Below the pieces are notes generated by a model. That model ran no database searches. It saw only the letters and a list, made by a program, of their open reading frames with translations, and was not told where the DNA came from. A stretch of DNA of 64,000 nt, taken from the NCBI GenBank assembly GCA_001510575.1, contig LNGK01000004.1, positions 927,895 through 991,894 on the forward strand, given 5' to 3'. Positions within the stretch are counted from its first letter, which is position 1, and every line of letters starts with the position of its first letter. Positions 49,019 to 61,000 of the stretch are shown here, piece after piece. The DNA comes from Knoxdaviesia capensis (lineage: Eukaryota; Ascomycota; Sordariomycetes; Microascales; Gondwanamycetaceae). The position numbers and the translations under genes were made by a program.

Positions 49019-51329
49019 AGGTCGACGAGATCGAGAAGAGAGAGTGTGAAGGTGAGACCCGCGGAGACGAGCTGCAGATGAACCCGGAAACAAACAGAGA
49101 AGAAGGGGAGAAAGAAGGGGAGAAAGGGGAGGGTGAGGGGAGGACGTCCAAGTCTCCCCCCTCCGTATACCGGGGCCCACGGCGAACGCGCGCCCGGCGT
49201 CGCATCTCCATCCAGTGCCCACGTCGAAGCCTGACATTCCACGTGCATAGAGCCGTGCATAGAGCCATCGTCTCGACATACGAGATCCAGTGCAGGAGAG
49301 CTGGCGACGCCCATTGGCCCACCCGGCTGCACGGTCTGGCTTCTCCGGCCTTTGTTCCCGCCCACTCAGCCAGAGCAAACCCCTGCACCTGGCTGCGCTG
49401 GGCAAAAATCTGGCACGAGAAACGGCGTTCCAGAAGGCCTGGGCCAAGCTCTGCGGCTCGTTTTGCACGGTCGCTCGTACGCTGCAAACGCGGTGGCACC
49501 ACATCATCCATCAGCTCACACACAGCAAAAAAAAAAAAAAAAGGAAAAGTTAAACCGGGGCGCGCACACAGCATCGACGTGGGTCGGGAAACAAGCAGGC
49601 TGTGTGTGAATCCTTTCTGCTCGCTGTCGCCGGATCTGGAACCTGTTGGAGGAAGATAAAAATAGGAAGAAAATATGGGGGGGATTGTTATCTACGGACT
49701 GGTGGATGATGGTGATACCGACTTCGCGAGTCTAGGCAGAGTTGGAGATATTGGAGATTGGAGTTATGTTCTACCCGTAGTTTTCGCCCGGATCCGTTGT
49801 CGCGCAGTGCAGTCCACAGTCAACACTTCACGGAGTAGACAACATCTGGCCAATTCCGCCGCCTGACGACATCCTGACAAGATGGCGTCGGACCCAGCCA
49901 GTGAACGAGGGGCAGTTTGCTGGATATCAGCCACGTCGCGGGTCGTTGTCGGATCACGAAGCTCGCACTTGCGTCCGGGCCCCAGCCGCTCCGCTGCCCC
50001 GGAGGAGAGCGCGATGGTTCTCCTAGTGCCCGGAACAGTAGCTCATCACCTGGACACAAATTTCCGCCTATCCAGGGACGGCGGCCGGGGCTAGAAGCCA
50101 AAGAGCTACGAGGATGATCTGCGAGGTGGCTGCGAGAAGGGCTGGTCTGGAAGCTTAGGCTTGCTTGGTTGGTGGCTGTTGGGGAACAGCCCTTGCCCAT
50201 GATGGCTTTCTGCTTTGTCGGGGATGGTCCAACATACATCACCGGCGTTTTGGGCTTATATGTGCGGTATCTTGGGGGGTAGCTTCGCTTGTGTCTGCGG
50301 GAGAAGATGGAGGAGCCAGAAAGAGGGAAGAAAAGAGGGAAGAAAGAGGCAGGATGAAGAGCTATTGAAGGCCGTGAACACTGACAGACCAGCTGGGTTT
50401 CACCATTCAGACCACCTCTTTCCAACACGTTCCTCACGTCCCCCTTTAGAGATGCAGACACCTCACTGCGGCTCTGCGTTTCTCCTTCTGTTTCCTCTCC
50501 CCTCTGCATGCCATGGTCGAGTCTGGCCACATCGGCTCAAGGAAGCAGCGGAGTTTCTTCCCACGTCGGCGTCGGACGGACTGTTCGCAACTCGTCAAGC
50601 CAGATTAGGGTTGCTTTCCCAGCTACCATGGATGTAAAGTGTGTGTGTGAGTGTGTGTGGTTGCATAGACTAAAAGACAGACAACCCATCCATGCCCAGG
50701 GAAAAAGTCTTCGTCCCATCGTGCAACCGGCTGCCGGTGGACGCATATTGCGTCGTTATCAGAAGATGGGCGCCTGGAGACACGCTCTCTCTGACATACA
50801 CACACCGACTTGCCCGTTCCAGGTCTTCTGTTTGGGAAAGGTACATGTGTGGAAAGAGGGGCAACCGTTATCTCTGGCATCTTCCTTCTAGAAATCTCTG
50901 CACTCTTGGCCCCCCAATACGAACACAACATCCATCGTCGCTTGGGAATATCGGGCCTGCGTGTCACAAACATCACCTGCTTTTTTTTTTCTCGGTGGCG
51001 GCCAGCTCCTTTTCCAAGTTGCCATGCAGCCCAAACAAGGTACGAGCTGTTTTTCTGGTTTTATTTTCTCGGGTGTTGTTCATCATCGGTGGGAGAGATC
51101 TGGAGATTCTTAGAGCGAGCTGGGCCGTTTTGGGCGGTTTTTGGTGAGACTTTTTCGTCTTTTTACTGGGTTGATTTAAGGTTTCTGCGATACGTCTTAC
51201 AGTTTTTTTTCTTCGCTTTTCTTTTGAGGAACTTATTATTTAAATATTTTGGGAGGCGAAAACCCGCTGGAAGCACATCGTAGCATGGCATATCCGGAAC
51301 CGGGCATATGTGGTCGTGAGTGAGGCCGC

Positions 51330-51338
<9 letters not shown>

Positions 51339-51368
<30 letters not shown>
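51339..51368. repeat. GA microsatellite
   Basis: A run of about 14 GA/AG dinucleotides, beginning just after GCGAGAGAGAAA, in the gene-free gap upstream of the ADH gene. Confidence 0.8.
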
Positions 51369-51370
<2 letters not shown>

Positions 51371-52129
51371 TTGGGCGGTGGCTCTACGGGCAGTGGCCGG
51401 TCTGCATAACTGGAGGTCGTGTCTGTGCTGGCATGTTGATGGAGGGTGGCCTGGAATCCCGTGCAGCCCAGCCGGCTCTTCCAGTAACGGTCGAAGGCAG
51501 ACCTGGTGTTTAAGGTTGACGTCGTCTTCCCACGCTGCTGTATGAGCAAGTCAAGCTGCGAATGCCCTCACCACACACAGCCCAAACAACCCAAACCGCG
51601 GCTCCCGCCCTCCCAACGGGGCCCGGATCCAGAGATAAGAAAGCGCCCGCGCGAAAAATTATCAACACCACAAAGTTGCGAGACAGTCGGGAGACTCGTC
51701 TAAACGAGCTCTGGCTTTGGCCTGTTCCGCCTCCCCCTTCCGTATCTCCCACCTTGTCGCACCGTCGTCACCATGCCGATTTTCCCAGCAAGAAACCGTC
51801 TGGACCCAGATCCCCGCCAGAGAAACCAGCAGAAAACAAAGCCATCATCGACCGTATGGTCTGATCACGCTGAAATCCGACAAGACCCAGCCTCTGATCG
51901 GACACACCACACTAAACACGAACCACCTTTTTTTTATGGGGAGGTTTTTTAATGGGCTTATTATTTTTTGCTATTTTTATTATTATTTTTATTATTTTCC
52001 TTTTCTTGATGGGGGGAATGTAACTGCAAAGCTCCGGGGATAGCTTCACGTCTTTTTTCGCCCTACTCCTACTCGGTTTTGGAGAGAGAGAGAAAGGAGC
52101 TCCAAAGCCGCCGGCGTCACTTGCAGGTC

Positions 52130-52136
52130 TATAAAG
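52130..52136 (+). promoter_or_regulatory. TATA box of the alcohol dehydrogenase gene
   Basis: TATAAAG lies 215 bases before the start codon and is followed by a CT- and CAA-rich leader (52150-52350), the arrangement of strongly expressed fungal genes. Transcription would start near 52165 (inferred). Confidence 0.6.
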
Positions 52137-52350
52137 CAGACGGAGCTTCCTTCCTTCGATGGATTCTTGTTCTTCTCTCCTTTCTATATCTTCATCAATC
52201 CAATCAACCAACAACCTCCAAGCAACTTCTTCCTCTCTCAACTCAACAATCTTCCCTCTTACACTCTTCTGCCTCTTCACACTTTCACCAACCAACTCTC
52301 CTATATACACACACTTAAGTCTCTTGACTTCACCAACAACCAAAATCATC

Positions 52351-53571
52351 ATGGCTGTCTCCGAATTCCAGATTCCCACCGAGCAGTGGGCGCAAGTCAT
52401 TGAGGTCTCCGGCCAGCGTGAGTGCCCCTCCAACCCTATACCCTAACCCAGACCCTAACCGTCACCCCTTCTCTCTTCCCTCCATCTCTCTCCTTTCCAC
52501 GCTTCCTCCTCTTCTCTGCATGTATCTTCCTCTCCGCTAACCACCTCTCACCCTTTCTCCCTCCCTCTAGCTCCCGTCTACAAGAAAGTTCCCGTCCGCG
52601 AGCCCGGCCCCGATGAGGTCCTGGTCAACGTCAAGTTCTCCGGTGTGTGCCACACCGACCTGCACGCGCTGATGGGCGACTGGCCGCTCGACCGCAAGAT
52701 GCCGCTGATCGGCGGCCACGAGGGCGCCGGCATCGTCGTCGCCCGCGGCTCGCTCGTCTCCGACGTGCAGCTCGGCGACGCCGTCGGCATCAAGTGGCTC
52801 AACGGCTCGTGCCTCGCCTGCTCGTTCTGCCTCGCCGGCGACGAGCCGCTGTGCGCCAACGCCCTGCTCTCCGGCTACACCGTCGACGGCTCGTTCCAGC
52901 AGTACGCCATCGCCAAGGCCGCCCACGTCGCGCGCATCCCCGCCGGCTGCAGCCTCGAGGCCGTGGCCCCCGTCCTGTGCGCCGGAATCACCGTCTACAA
53001 GGGCCTGAAGGAGTCGGCGGCCCGCCCGGGCCAGTACGTGGCCATCGTCGGCGCCGGCGGCGGCCTGGGCTCGCTCGCCCTGCAGTACGCGCGCGCCATG
53101 GGCCTGCGCCCGATCGCCATCGACGCCGGCGCCGAGAAGGCCAAGATGTGCGCCGAGCTCGGCGCCGTGGCCTTTGTCGACTTCAGCACCACCAAGGACC
53201 TCGTCGCCGATGTGCGCGCCGCCACCCCCGACGGCCAGGGCCCGCACGCCGTGCTCCTGCTCGCCGTGCAGGAGAAGCCGTTCCAGCAGGCCGGCGACTA
53301 CGTGCGCTCGCGCGGCTCCATCGTCTGCATCGGCCTCCCCGCCAACGCCTACATCAAGGCCCCCGTCTTCTCCACCGTCGTCCGCATGATCTCCATCAAG
53401 GGCAGCTACGTCGGCAACCGCGCCGACTCCGCCGAGGCCCTCGACTTCTTCGCCCAGGGCCTGGTCCACGCCCCCTTCAAGGTCGTCGGCCTCAGCGAGC
53501 TGGCCAGTGTCTACGAGCTCATGAAGGCTGGCCAGATCGCCGGTCGCTATGTTGTCGATACCAGCAGATAA
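52351..53571 (+). CDS. adh1: Zinc-dependent alcohol dehydrogenase, Adh1 type
   Basis: Cytosolic NAD-dependent enzyme that interconverts ethanol and acetaldehyde. Exons 52351-52417 and 52571-53571; intron 153 nt; 355 residues. Catalytic zinc ligands are Cys49, His72 with Glu73 and Cys159; structural zinc ligands are Cys103, Cys106, Cys109 and Cys117. The Rossmann motif GAGGGLG is at 183-189, followed by the Adh1 signature VGSYVGNRADxxEALDF-like region and the ending AGRYVVDTSR. The length and spacing match fungal tetrameric Adh1. Codons end in C almost throughout exon 2, with TATA box and CT-rich leader, so high expression is expected. It converges with arp3. Confidence 0.94.
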
Positions 53572-54357
53572 AAGCTGTACACACACAGTGCTGTCTACAA
53601 AAAGCTTCGTTTCTTCTCCTATCTCGCTTGACTTCCGTCTTCGAGAGAGGATAATAATTTGATCATGAATATTTCTGGGGGGGTCTTACGTTGGCGTTGA
53701 ATGCTGGGTTTCCTTTTCTTTTCTGTTTAATGCATATAGATGATATTGAATGAGATACTGTAATACAATTTATAATCTTCACCTGCTTCTATCCCGTGTT
53801 CTCAGTGAAATCGACATTTTGTTGGAAATGCACTCCTGGAGCTTTCTTCCCACCAAACTTCGACACGGTCACGAAGTGGAACGAAAATCCCCAAAGCCAC
53901 ACCAGTTTCCAGAACAAATACCACGTTTGATTTCCCCAAAAGACCAAGAAGACCCCAAGAGAAAAGAAATCCGGATGAAGATCAGGTGATGTGCCGCTTC
54001 CGAGCCCAAAGTTCCCATCCGGCTTCGGCTTGTTGCCCCTCCCCCTTTTGATCCGACTGTAGCCGGTCGGACATCCGCCCAAGCCGGCTGCAGAACACAC
54101 AAGCCGAGAAGAATCTTTACTACACACACACGCACACACACATCCATGGGAAGAAGATAAGTGTTGTACTGATGCTACTACTAACTGCCTCTCCCATTTT
54201 CTCTCGCTGGTTCCAACACACACAAAAACAAAGAAGAAAAAAAAGGAGAGGAGCGAAACAAGAGCAGGGAGAAAACCAAAGAAACGAACAAGAATCAAGA
54301 AGACCCCGCCAGCCATCCAATATCATATACTGCGTACGTTTCATTGGCGCGTTGCTC
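53572..54357. terminator. Convergent 3' region between adh1 and arp3
   Basis: Nearly 790 bases between two facing stop codons. The ADH side has T-rich sequence and AATGCATATAGATGATATTG near 53725-53755, which could serve for polyadenylation. The arp3 side is A-rich near 54230-54250. A (CA)n run is near 54122-54140. No gene is seen. Confidence 0.5.
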
Positions 54358-56310
54358 TTAAGATCCACCCGGTCCTCCAAGGAGAGCGAATCTTCGGACG
54401 ATGCCGGGGCCGTATTCCTGGTACTGTAAGGAGCAGAGAAGTTGTGTTAGTCAATGGTAAGGGCACCCCACTAGATGGGAAAAGGATGGGGAGAAAAGAA
54501 AACAAGATAAGGGACAGAAATGCTTACCTCCGCCTTGGTGTGGCAGTACGACCGGAACTCCGGCGTCTGGCCCAACAGGCTACCGCCGAACCACGGCCCG
54601 TGGCGCTGGCGCTTGTGCGTGATGACCTGCACCTCCAGACCGCCGCTCTTCGCGCCGCCGCTGCGCACCTCCGACGCGCGGATGCGCGCATCGACGAGCT
54701 GCTTGATATCGCGCTGTAACCGCCGCCCAAAGTCCTTGTACAGCGTGCTGCCGCCCGACAGCACAATGTTCTTGTACAGCCCGCGGCGCACGTCGATCGG
54801 CGACGACTGGATCACCGTGTCGACCACCGTCGGCAGCGGCGTCAGGAAATCCGAGCTGTAGATCTCCGGGTTGAAGAAAATCTCCGGCGCCAGGAACCGC
54901 TCGTACCCCACATCGACCGACACCTGCCGCCCGCCCGGCTGCGCCACCACGTGCTTGATGAAGCGCGACCGGTCGCGGTCGAACCGCGAAAACTCCTTGA
55001 CAATGTCCGGGCACACGTAGCAGTACTCCTCCTTGATCTCCTGCGCCGTGCGCAGCGACGAGTCGGGCTCGCCGCGGTCGCGCAGCAGCGACTGCACAAA
55101 GTACGTGATGTCGCGGCCGGCAATCGGGATCGACTTGATCGACGAGCCGATAACGTATCCTTCGGCCACCGGGATGACGTGGGTGACTCCGTCACCCGAG
55201 TCGATGACTGTTCCCGTCAGCGACCGGTCGTGCACCTTGGACGATGTCCACGAGGCCGCCAGGGCAAGCACAGCCTGCACAGCGATGTAGAGACCAGCGC
55301 AATTGAACGATTCGAAGAAGATCTCGGCAGTGTTCTCGCGGTTCTCGGGAGGGTTCAGCGGCTGGGGGAGAGAGTGATGGACAAGTCAGTCATGAATCGC
55401 ATCATAACGGTGGTCAGGCTCGGCAGACAGGTACGGGTAAACTCACCGGCTCGGTCAGGAGGAAGAAATGGTCCTCAGGTTCTACCCGAAGATACTTGAA
55501 GATAGAATTCGACCAGAAGCGTTCCATATGGTCCTAGCCGATGATATAAAAGTCAGCCAGCGATTCTTTGGTAACGAGCAAGGAAAAGTTGATGCCATAC
55601 CCAGTTCTCAATCTGACCATGACGGATGGGATAATGCAGTCCATATCCTAGCATTTCACCGCCACAATATTAGCATTTCCAAACATCACCCCTCGTATAC
55701 AGCGTAGCCACCCCAAAGAGCTCATACCGGGACCGTTCGACGCATTGATAGCCTCGTCACCGATGAAGAAATCGAGATCCTCGGTTCCGCGCTTCGCATG
55801 CAGGTGGCCACCGGGACCGGCACCTCCGGTAAGGAACGACGGCTTGTTGCCCACGGCCGGACGGCCTGAGCCGGAGCCTCCGGCGCTTCCGGCAGCGCTC
55901 TTCGTGGCAATGGCGGTCGGGAAGACAAACGACGGCGAGTCGTTTCCGGCGAAACCTGGTGAGATGGAGCAAGAACGCAGTTAGGACTTGTGTGTGTGTG
56001 TTGATGTAGTCAGGGCCCGGGAGCTAAGGGTGGTTGTTGGAATTTACCAAGCTTCGAGAAACCGGTTCCGCTAAAGAGGAGGAAAAAGAACAAGATAAAT
56101 CGTCAGTATGCCATTGTGATGCTCCAGGGCTTCCCGATGACTGCATCCCGGTATTTCACGCCGTCGGCTGTGCTGTCCCGCCCGTTTCGCCGCATTCTCA
56201 CCACCCCGAACAGTGCGGGGCGGCTCACAGCCAGCCTATCGTCATGATATATAGCACCGCCCAGGAGAAACTCACTTGTCCATGACAACGGCGGGGGTTT
56301 GGTTTGCCAT
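54358..56310 (-). CDS. arp3: Actin-related protein 3 (Arp2/3 complex)
   Basis: Subunit of the Arp2/3 complex that nucleates branched actin at cortical patches and endocytic sites. Seven exons on the minus strand: 56310-56276, 56070-56048, 55955-55728, 55647-55601, 55533-55447, 55361-54528, 54423-54358; 439 residues, the usual size. Exon 2 is only 23 nt and exon 4 only 47 nt. The spliced protein runs MANQTPAVVMDNGTGFSKLG at the start, then EDLDFFIGDEA, YPIRHGQIENWDHMERFW, LTEPPLNPPENREN, the nucleotide-binding DSGDGVTHVIPV, SPIDVRRGLYKNIVLSGGST and the C-terminus GPGIVRRFALLGGPGGS. A Gly/Ser/Ala-rich insertion lies near 40-60. All splice sites are GT-AG and each restores family sequence. Confidence 0.95.
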
Positions 56311-57062
56311 TGTGCGAGAGAATTGGGGCGGCAGACACCGCGAACAGACACAAGCTGGGCAAGAAAGAAAAAGAAAAGGACCGGGACTTGAGTCTGTTCT
56401 AGAAGGTCAGAGTCCCCGATAACGAAAAGATTAAAGAGTGAAGAGAATAGAGATGGAGCAAGGAAGGCAGTTGAATAAAACCTGGAACGACCAGAAATGA
56501 CGATGACGAGGAGTTGTGGTGTGCCCCACCAAGTGTGAGCACTGGCAAGTGCAGGCAGCTGCCAGTGTGGCGTGTGGCGTTTGTGTGGCTGAAGCTCTCG
56601 ACGACAGCTGAGAGCTGCAAACGACGCCAACATGAGCTCTGGGTAGATATTTAGACCGACGATCCGCAGCCGGTCAGGAGAGGAGAGACAGAGTATTTCA
56701 CAATGTCTCAGGCTCTCTCATTTCTTGTTGTTCACGTCTCATTGATCAGATTGCCTTGATGTGATTTAGGCTATCTGCGGGAATCTGTGCCAAGAAGATA
56801 ACCCTAACCCTAACACTGGGATACCACAAAACCCAGCCAACATCCAGTGTGCTATCTCCCTCTCCCACATCACCAACGCATCCATATGAACCCATAAGAT
56901 CACTCATAGGAACCTAAATTTTGAATAAAGGAGTGCTGCTGCTTAAAACCTTTACCCATATCCACCTGATTATCCTTGCAAACTTGGTTATGTTTCCACC
57001 AACTTCTCTTCCAACTTTCCTCTCTTCACTTCTTCCCACAAATCACATCCAACCACAAGAGT
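56311..57062. promoter_or_regulatory. Divergent promoter region of arp3 and the taspase-like gene
   Basis: About 750 bases between outward-facing starts. It contains two tandem telomere-repeat units, ACCCTAACCCTAAC, at about 56801-56814. The taspase side is CT-rich (57000-57045), like a fungal 5' leader. Confidence 0.55.
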
Positions 57063-58837
57063 ATGGTCCAGGCCCAGTGCTCCTTGGTCTCACAGACCAT
57101 GGGCTCAGCATCTCCTGATCCGCTTGTCAAGAACCAGGCCAGTGAATCTATCACTCAAGAGGAAACATCTAGAAGTCTTCCAACTTCGATGAAGCCCATG
57201 ATATTTGTCCATGTTGGAGCTGGCCACCACACGATCAGAAATGAGCTGAAGCAGCTAAAAGTCTGCAGCAGGTAAGTATCAACTTACGAATATCCCATCA
57301 CTATATAACCCATTCTATTTTGCCTGCTCGTTTTTAGTGTCCTGCTAATGCCCAGTTCCACCACTCTAGGGCAGCTGTTGTGGGCCTGGACTGCATGAGG
57401 AAGTCCGGAGGCACGGCAATTCAAGCTGTTGCTGAGGCCATTCGCAGCCTTGAAGATAGTGGCTCTACCAATGCTGGATTTGGCTCCAGCATTGCCGCAG
57501 ACGGAAATGTTTATGGGGATGCCACCATCGTGGATCATAAGGGCCGCAGCGGGGCTTGTGGCGCCGTGCCGAGTAAGTCCCTCCATATTCCAGTGTCTCG
57601 ATCTTCTATGCCTCCGTCCCCTTGTCTAACTCTGCTTGTTCTCTCAGATGTCAAAAACCCTATATCCCTTGCCTACGCGGTGTACCAGGAGTTCCGGACC
57701 CCCTCGCCGCTCGGCCCGCCACCGCCCAACTTCGTCGCCGGGCCGCTCGCGATAGACATTGCCAAGCGCCGTTCGGTTCCCCTCGTGCAGAGCTCCGATC
57801 TGGCTTCAGCCGATTCGGTCAACCGGTTGCTCCGGTACCTCAAGGACCAGATCCTCCACGAAGTCTCCTCTGGGGGAGTCCGTATCAAAGATGGCCCTCC
57901 CCCCGTCGTCCCCGAAGACTCGGTCCATGCTCTGGAAGCTGGGCTTGTGCTGCCCAGATTTCTGCGTGACAATCGAGACCAGCTGATCAATAATCTGAAG
58001 CCCCTGTACCACAAGTGGCCCAAGCCCTTCAATGACTTGATGAAGGTCTGCGAGTGGGCGTATTTCAACAAGCTGCCTCTGGAACCCCCTGAGGATGCGG
58101 TCCACACGCGCGACGGCGAGACTTTCATGTTAGTTGATGACCAAGAGGTCCGACGCCAGATGGGGCTCCCGCTCAGCAAGGCAACCAACCCCCCCAAGCC
58201 CCGTTCTTCCGAACAGAACGCTGGAAAGTCCACGAAGAAGGTCTGCCCCACCAAAGCCCCCGTCAAAGACGACACGTCAGCCGACCCTACGTGCTTCGGC
58301 GATGCTATCACCGACACCGTCGGCGTGATAGCCATCGACAGCCACGGCCGCATCGCCGCCGGCTCGTCGTCGGGCGGTACCTCGCTCAAGCACCCAGGCC
58401 GAGTCGGCCCCGCCGCGGTTCTCGGCGCCGGAACCGCCTTGGTCCCCGCGACCCCAACCCGGCCTTTCACCTGTGCCGTGGTGACCAGCGGCAGCGGCGA
58501 GCGCATCACCGCCACCCAGGCCGCGCGGGCTCTGGCCACCTCCATGGCCTGCGCAAACACGACGAACCTGGAAGCCGCGCACGCCTTCATCACGCACGAG
58601 TTCCCGGATGACATATGGGGTCCCGATGGGCCCCCGTTTCCTGGCCCGGCCCCCGTCATCGGCACGCTGGTGGTCACCATGACTCCCGATCTCGTGGAGC
58701 TCACGTTTGCTCACAACTCGAGATCCTTCTGTCTTGCGACGATGGCCGATGGCCGGGACACTGAGCCCAGATGCGTCATGTCCCGGAACAGAGGGCCCGA
58801 TAATATTGCGTCTGGTGGCATTGCCGTGGCTCTGTGA
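57063..58837 (+). CDS. Taspase-like threonine aspartase (Ntn hydrolase)
   Basis: Member of the asparaginase-2/taspase-1 family, which self-cleaves before a threonine that then acts as the nucleophile. Exons 57063-57271, 57370-57572, 57648-58837; 533 residues. After about 40 variable residues the chain shows MIFVHVGAGHHT (family FVHAGAGYHS), GSTNAGFGSS and GDATIVDH, then a long variable insert. The predicted nucleophile is Thr361 in DTVGVIAID, followed by AAGSSSGG.SLKHPGRVGPAAVLGAG, the mark that separates taspases from plain asparaginases. The second intron (75 nt) is a multiple of three with no stop, so unspliced sequence remains open; splicing gives AVPNVKNPI. Fungal substrates are unknown. 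Confidence 0.88.
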
Positions 58838-59842
58838 AATTGCAGATATACCCTTTTTAGAATAATATCATGACATTATGTTTTCATTCTCCCAGTGATT
58901 ATACACGGGGTCGAACTATCGATACAGCCGGCTCTCTCGTTTGATGCGTTGACAGCGTGCTTCGTCTGAAGATAGGGTTTGAATAAAGGGGTGGTGGAAA
59001 GAGAGAAAAAAAATATCACCACCCCAGCTGCCATCATCGTGGTGATTCGAACCAGAGGCTTTCATGAGAGCACGGGGTGCTAAGTCAAAGTTTCCTGAGA
59101 TCTCGAGTCTAACCACTAGTCTACCACTGGGGTTCGAAATGTATGTACACAACCACGCCATATAAAGTGTACACACACGCGCGCGCTTCGGGAAAACAAA
59201 GGGGGTTTGGGCTTGGAAGGAGCGATGGGGAAGTTGGAAGGAACGACTGGGCAGTGCGGAGCTCCTTCTATGGTCACGATAGACCGGTAGCTCGGCATTC
59301 CGTTCGGCGTTCCGTTGCACTGCTCCACCGGCGGCGTGTTCTCACCATGCTGAGACGGGCCGTGAAGGATAGAGTGGAGGTTTTAGAAAAGCGTCGTTAT
59401 TCCATCTTTCCAAAGCCGGATATCACGGATCCCGATAGCTTGACTCGTGAACTGCCGTAGTGTACCGGCGTTATATATTCAACACGGATGTTCAGAGCCG
59501 GAGAAAGCCCGTGCTGTTCCAACGGCTGCTCCCGTATATGATGCGGGATGACATATTTTGCAAATGCCCCAGGGATCCAACATCCTGTGTCCTAGAGAGC
59601 GTTTTTAAAGTACAATAGGGGCGTGGTCTTCATAATAACCAATTTAAATATCCGGGAAAAGTCAAAAGCACAAAAAATTGAAAAAAGTACAGGGAAAGGT
59701 TAGGAGGTGGAAAGCAAGACATGAGCGCCGTTATTGCTACTGAAGAAAGAAAATAAACGCCAAACGCCTGGAAAGTTGAAAGAAGGACAGATCACCTAGG
59801 CCTGCCAATCTCAACACACAAAACACGCACGGTAGGCGTAAC
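58838..59842. other. Convergent intergenic region, taspase-like gene to tfb4
   Basis: One kilobase between two facing stop codons. Besides 3' UTRs it holds a tRNA-like sequence (59035-59130). The segment 59600-59760 is AT-rich and could contain tfb4 polyadenylation signals. No protein-coding gene is evident. Confidence 0.45.
59035..59130 (-). other. tRNA-like sequence, probably a degenerate tRNA relic
   Basis: On the minus strand an A-box-like TAGACTAGTGG is followed about 70 bases later by a B-box-like GGTTCGAATC. The T-stem and D-stem do not pair properly and no cloverleaf with a clear anticodon could be drawn, so I do not call a functional tRNA. A scan with a tRNA covariance model would decide. 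Confidence 0.25.
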
Positions 59843-61000
59843 TCACGGCCGTGGAGTGCCCGCGGCACTGCCAGTTTCCTCCCGACCAGAGCCATTCAGC
59901 ACCCGGCGCTTCTTTTTCTTCTTCCGCGGCACCACAACCGGCTTCGCGCCGTAGGCCCCCAGCTCAAGCTTCGTCGCGCAGGTGAGACACACCGCATCTG
60001 CCGGAACCTCGCAGAAAATGCTCAGACACACCGAGCACACGTATCCGGTATCGACGACGCGGCCGTGGCAGAAGCACGCGGCGCGGAAATCAATGGTGTG
60101 GTGCAGCGCCGACACCTCCTTGGACGCGACCTCCTTGTCGCTGGAGAACGCCATCATCAGCTGCTGGAGCAGCCCGCGCGGCTCACGCACCTCGACGAAC
60201 GTGCCGTCGGTGATGAAGCTTGCTTGCTGCAAGAACGTAGCGTTGCCGCACAGCGACACCGTGTCGATGGCAATGCTGGAGTGCGCGGCCGCAAACACCG
60301 TGTTCATCGTCGGGATGTACTGCAGCGGCTCCGAGTCTGACACCGACAGCACCAGAATCCGGCCGTTCAGCCGTGCTGCTTGCGACGCGCCGTGCTTGTC
60401 CGCTGCGGTGTGGCCAAGCCGGCTCGAACCGGACCCGGCCCCGCCGCCGCTAATGGCCGAGGCCACAGTTCCGGTGGTAGTCTCGCTGAGCGAGATTACC
60501 GCCTTGTTGATATGGCAGAGTGCTAGCGTCAGCGCACCGCTAAGCTGGGACGTCGACGCCGCCAGGTCGGCGTCGGTTGTGGAGCTGACCAGCGCACGCA
60601 GTGAGGCAGTCACAGCCGCCTCAACTTGCGAGAGTGAAAACTCCTTGTTCGCCGACGACGGCACGGTAAACGCCGCCGCAGCCTGGGAAGCGCCAGCGTC
60701 GCTCATATCGACATCGCCGTCATGATCGGCAGTTCTGCCGGGAGAAACGGTCGTGGGCCGTGGGTAGAGCCACACGGCACGATTGGCGTGTGAGGCTATC
60801 ACCGCCACCTGGTTTCCGTTACTGGCCGAAAGGTGGGCGTTGATGTAGACCATCAGGTTAGACACGGCGCGCCAGAGCGAAAGCACCGGGTCGAGCGCGG
60901 CCCAGGCCCGAGGGTTCGTGTCGATGACTACGGCGAGAATGCACGCCACCTCTTCGGCGGTGGCCACATTGTAGTGGTCGGAGGCATCGACCGAGTTCAT
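59843..61000 (-). CDS. tfb4: TFIIH core subunit Tfb4 (p34)
   Basis: Subunit of the general transcription and nucleotide-excision-repair factor TFIIH, partner of Ssl1/p44. Single exon, 385 residues. A von Willebrand A-like domain starts with ILAVVIDTNPRAW and includes GRILVLSVSDS and FITDGTFVEV, and a C-terminal C4-type zinc-binding region has CFCH, CSVC, CEV and CLTC. A lysine-rich stretch (PRKKKKKRR) follows. Two low-complexity inserts (near 90-120 and 185-215) lengthen it over the yeast protein. The stop TGA lies within a GTGAGT sequence that could act as a splice donor, so an alternative C-terminus is possible. The ATG at 61000 is in the right place for the family N-terminus. Confidence 0.92.
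   Translation of the reverse strand: MNSVDASDHYNVATAEEVACILAVVIDTNPRAWAALDPVLSLWRAVSNLMVYINAHLSASNGNQVAVIASHANRAVWLYPRPTTVSPGRTADHDGDVDMSDAGASQAAAAFTVPSSANKEFSLSQVEAAVTASLRALVSSTTDADLAASTSQLSGALTLALCHINKAVISLSETTTGTVASAISGGGAGSGSSRLGHTAADKHGASQAARLNGRILVLSVSDSEPLQYIPTMNTVFAAAHSSIAIDTVSLCGNATFLQQASFITDGTFVEVREPRGLLQQLMMAFSSDKEVASKEVSALHHTIDFRAACFCHGRVVDTGYVCSVCLSIFCEVPADAVCLTCATKLELGAYGAKPVVVPRKKKKKRRVLNGSGREETGSAAGTPRP

Larger units (their letters stand above)
47777..52350. other. 4.6-kb gene-free gap, divergent promoters of atx1 and adh
   Basis: The left end is the atx1 promoter and the right end the ADH promoter. Between them lie poly-A tracts (48606-48624, 49526-49542), a four-copy 9-base repeat at about 48985-49018, GAA/GGA-rich sequence near 49095-49140, a GA microsatellite at about 51339-51368 and telomere-like AACCCTAAT at 48487-48495 and ATTAGGGTT at 50604-50612. 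Overlapping ORFs up to 290 codons are present on both strands, but they have GT/CT-repeat composition and no recognisable domain. A short lineage-specific gene or a non-coding RNA cannot be excluded. Confidence 0.45.

Noticed and set aside
48449..49659. Overlapping ORFs of 210 to 290 codons
   Set aside because: They run through poly-A, GT and 9-base repeats, overlap in several frames and show no recognisable protein.
52567..53586. Minus-strand 339-codon ORF over alcohol dehydrogenase
   Set aside because: Mirror of a C-ending codon-biased gene; the plus strand encodes a complete Adh1 with all zinc ligands.
57673..58704. Minus-strand 343-codon ORF over the taspase-like gene
   Set aside because: Antisense shadow; no family features.
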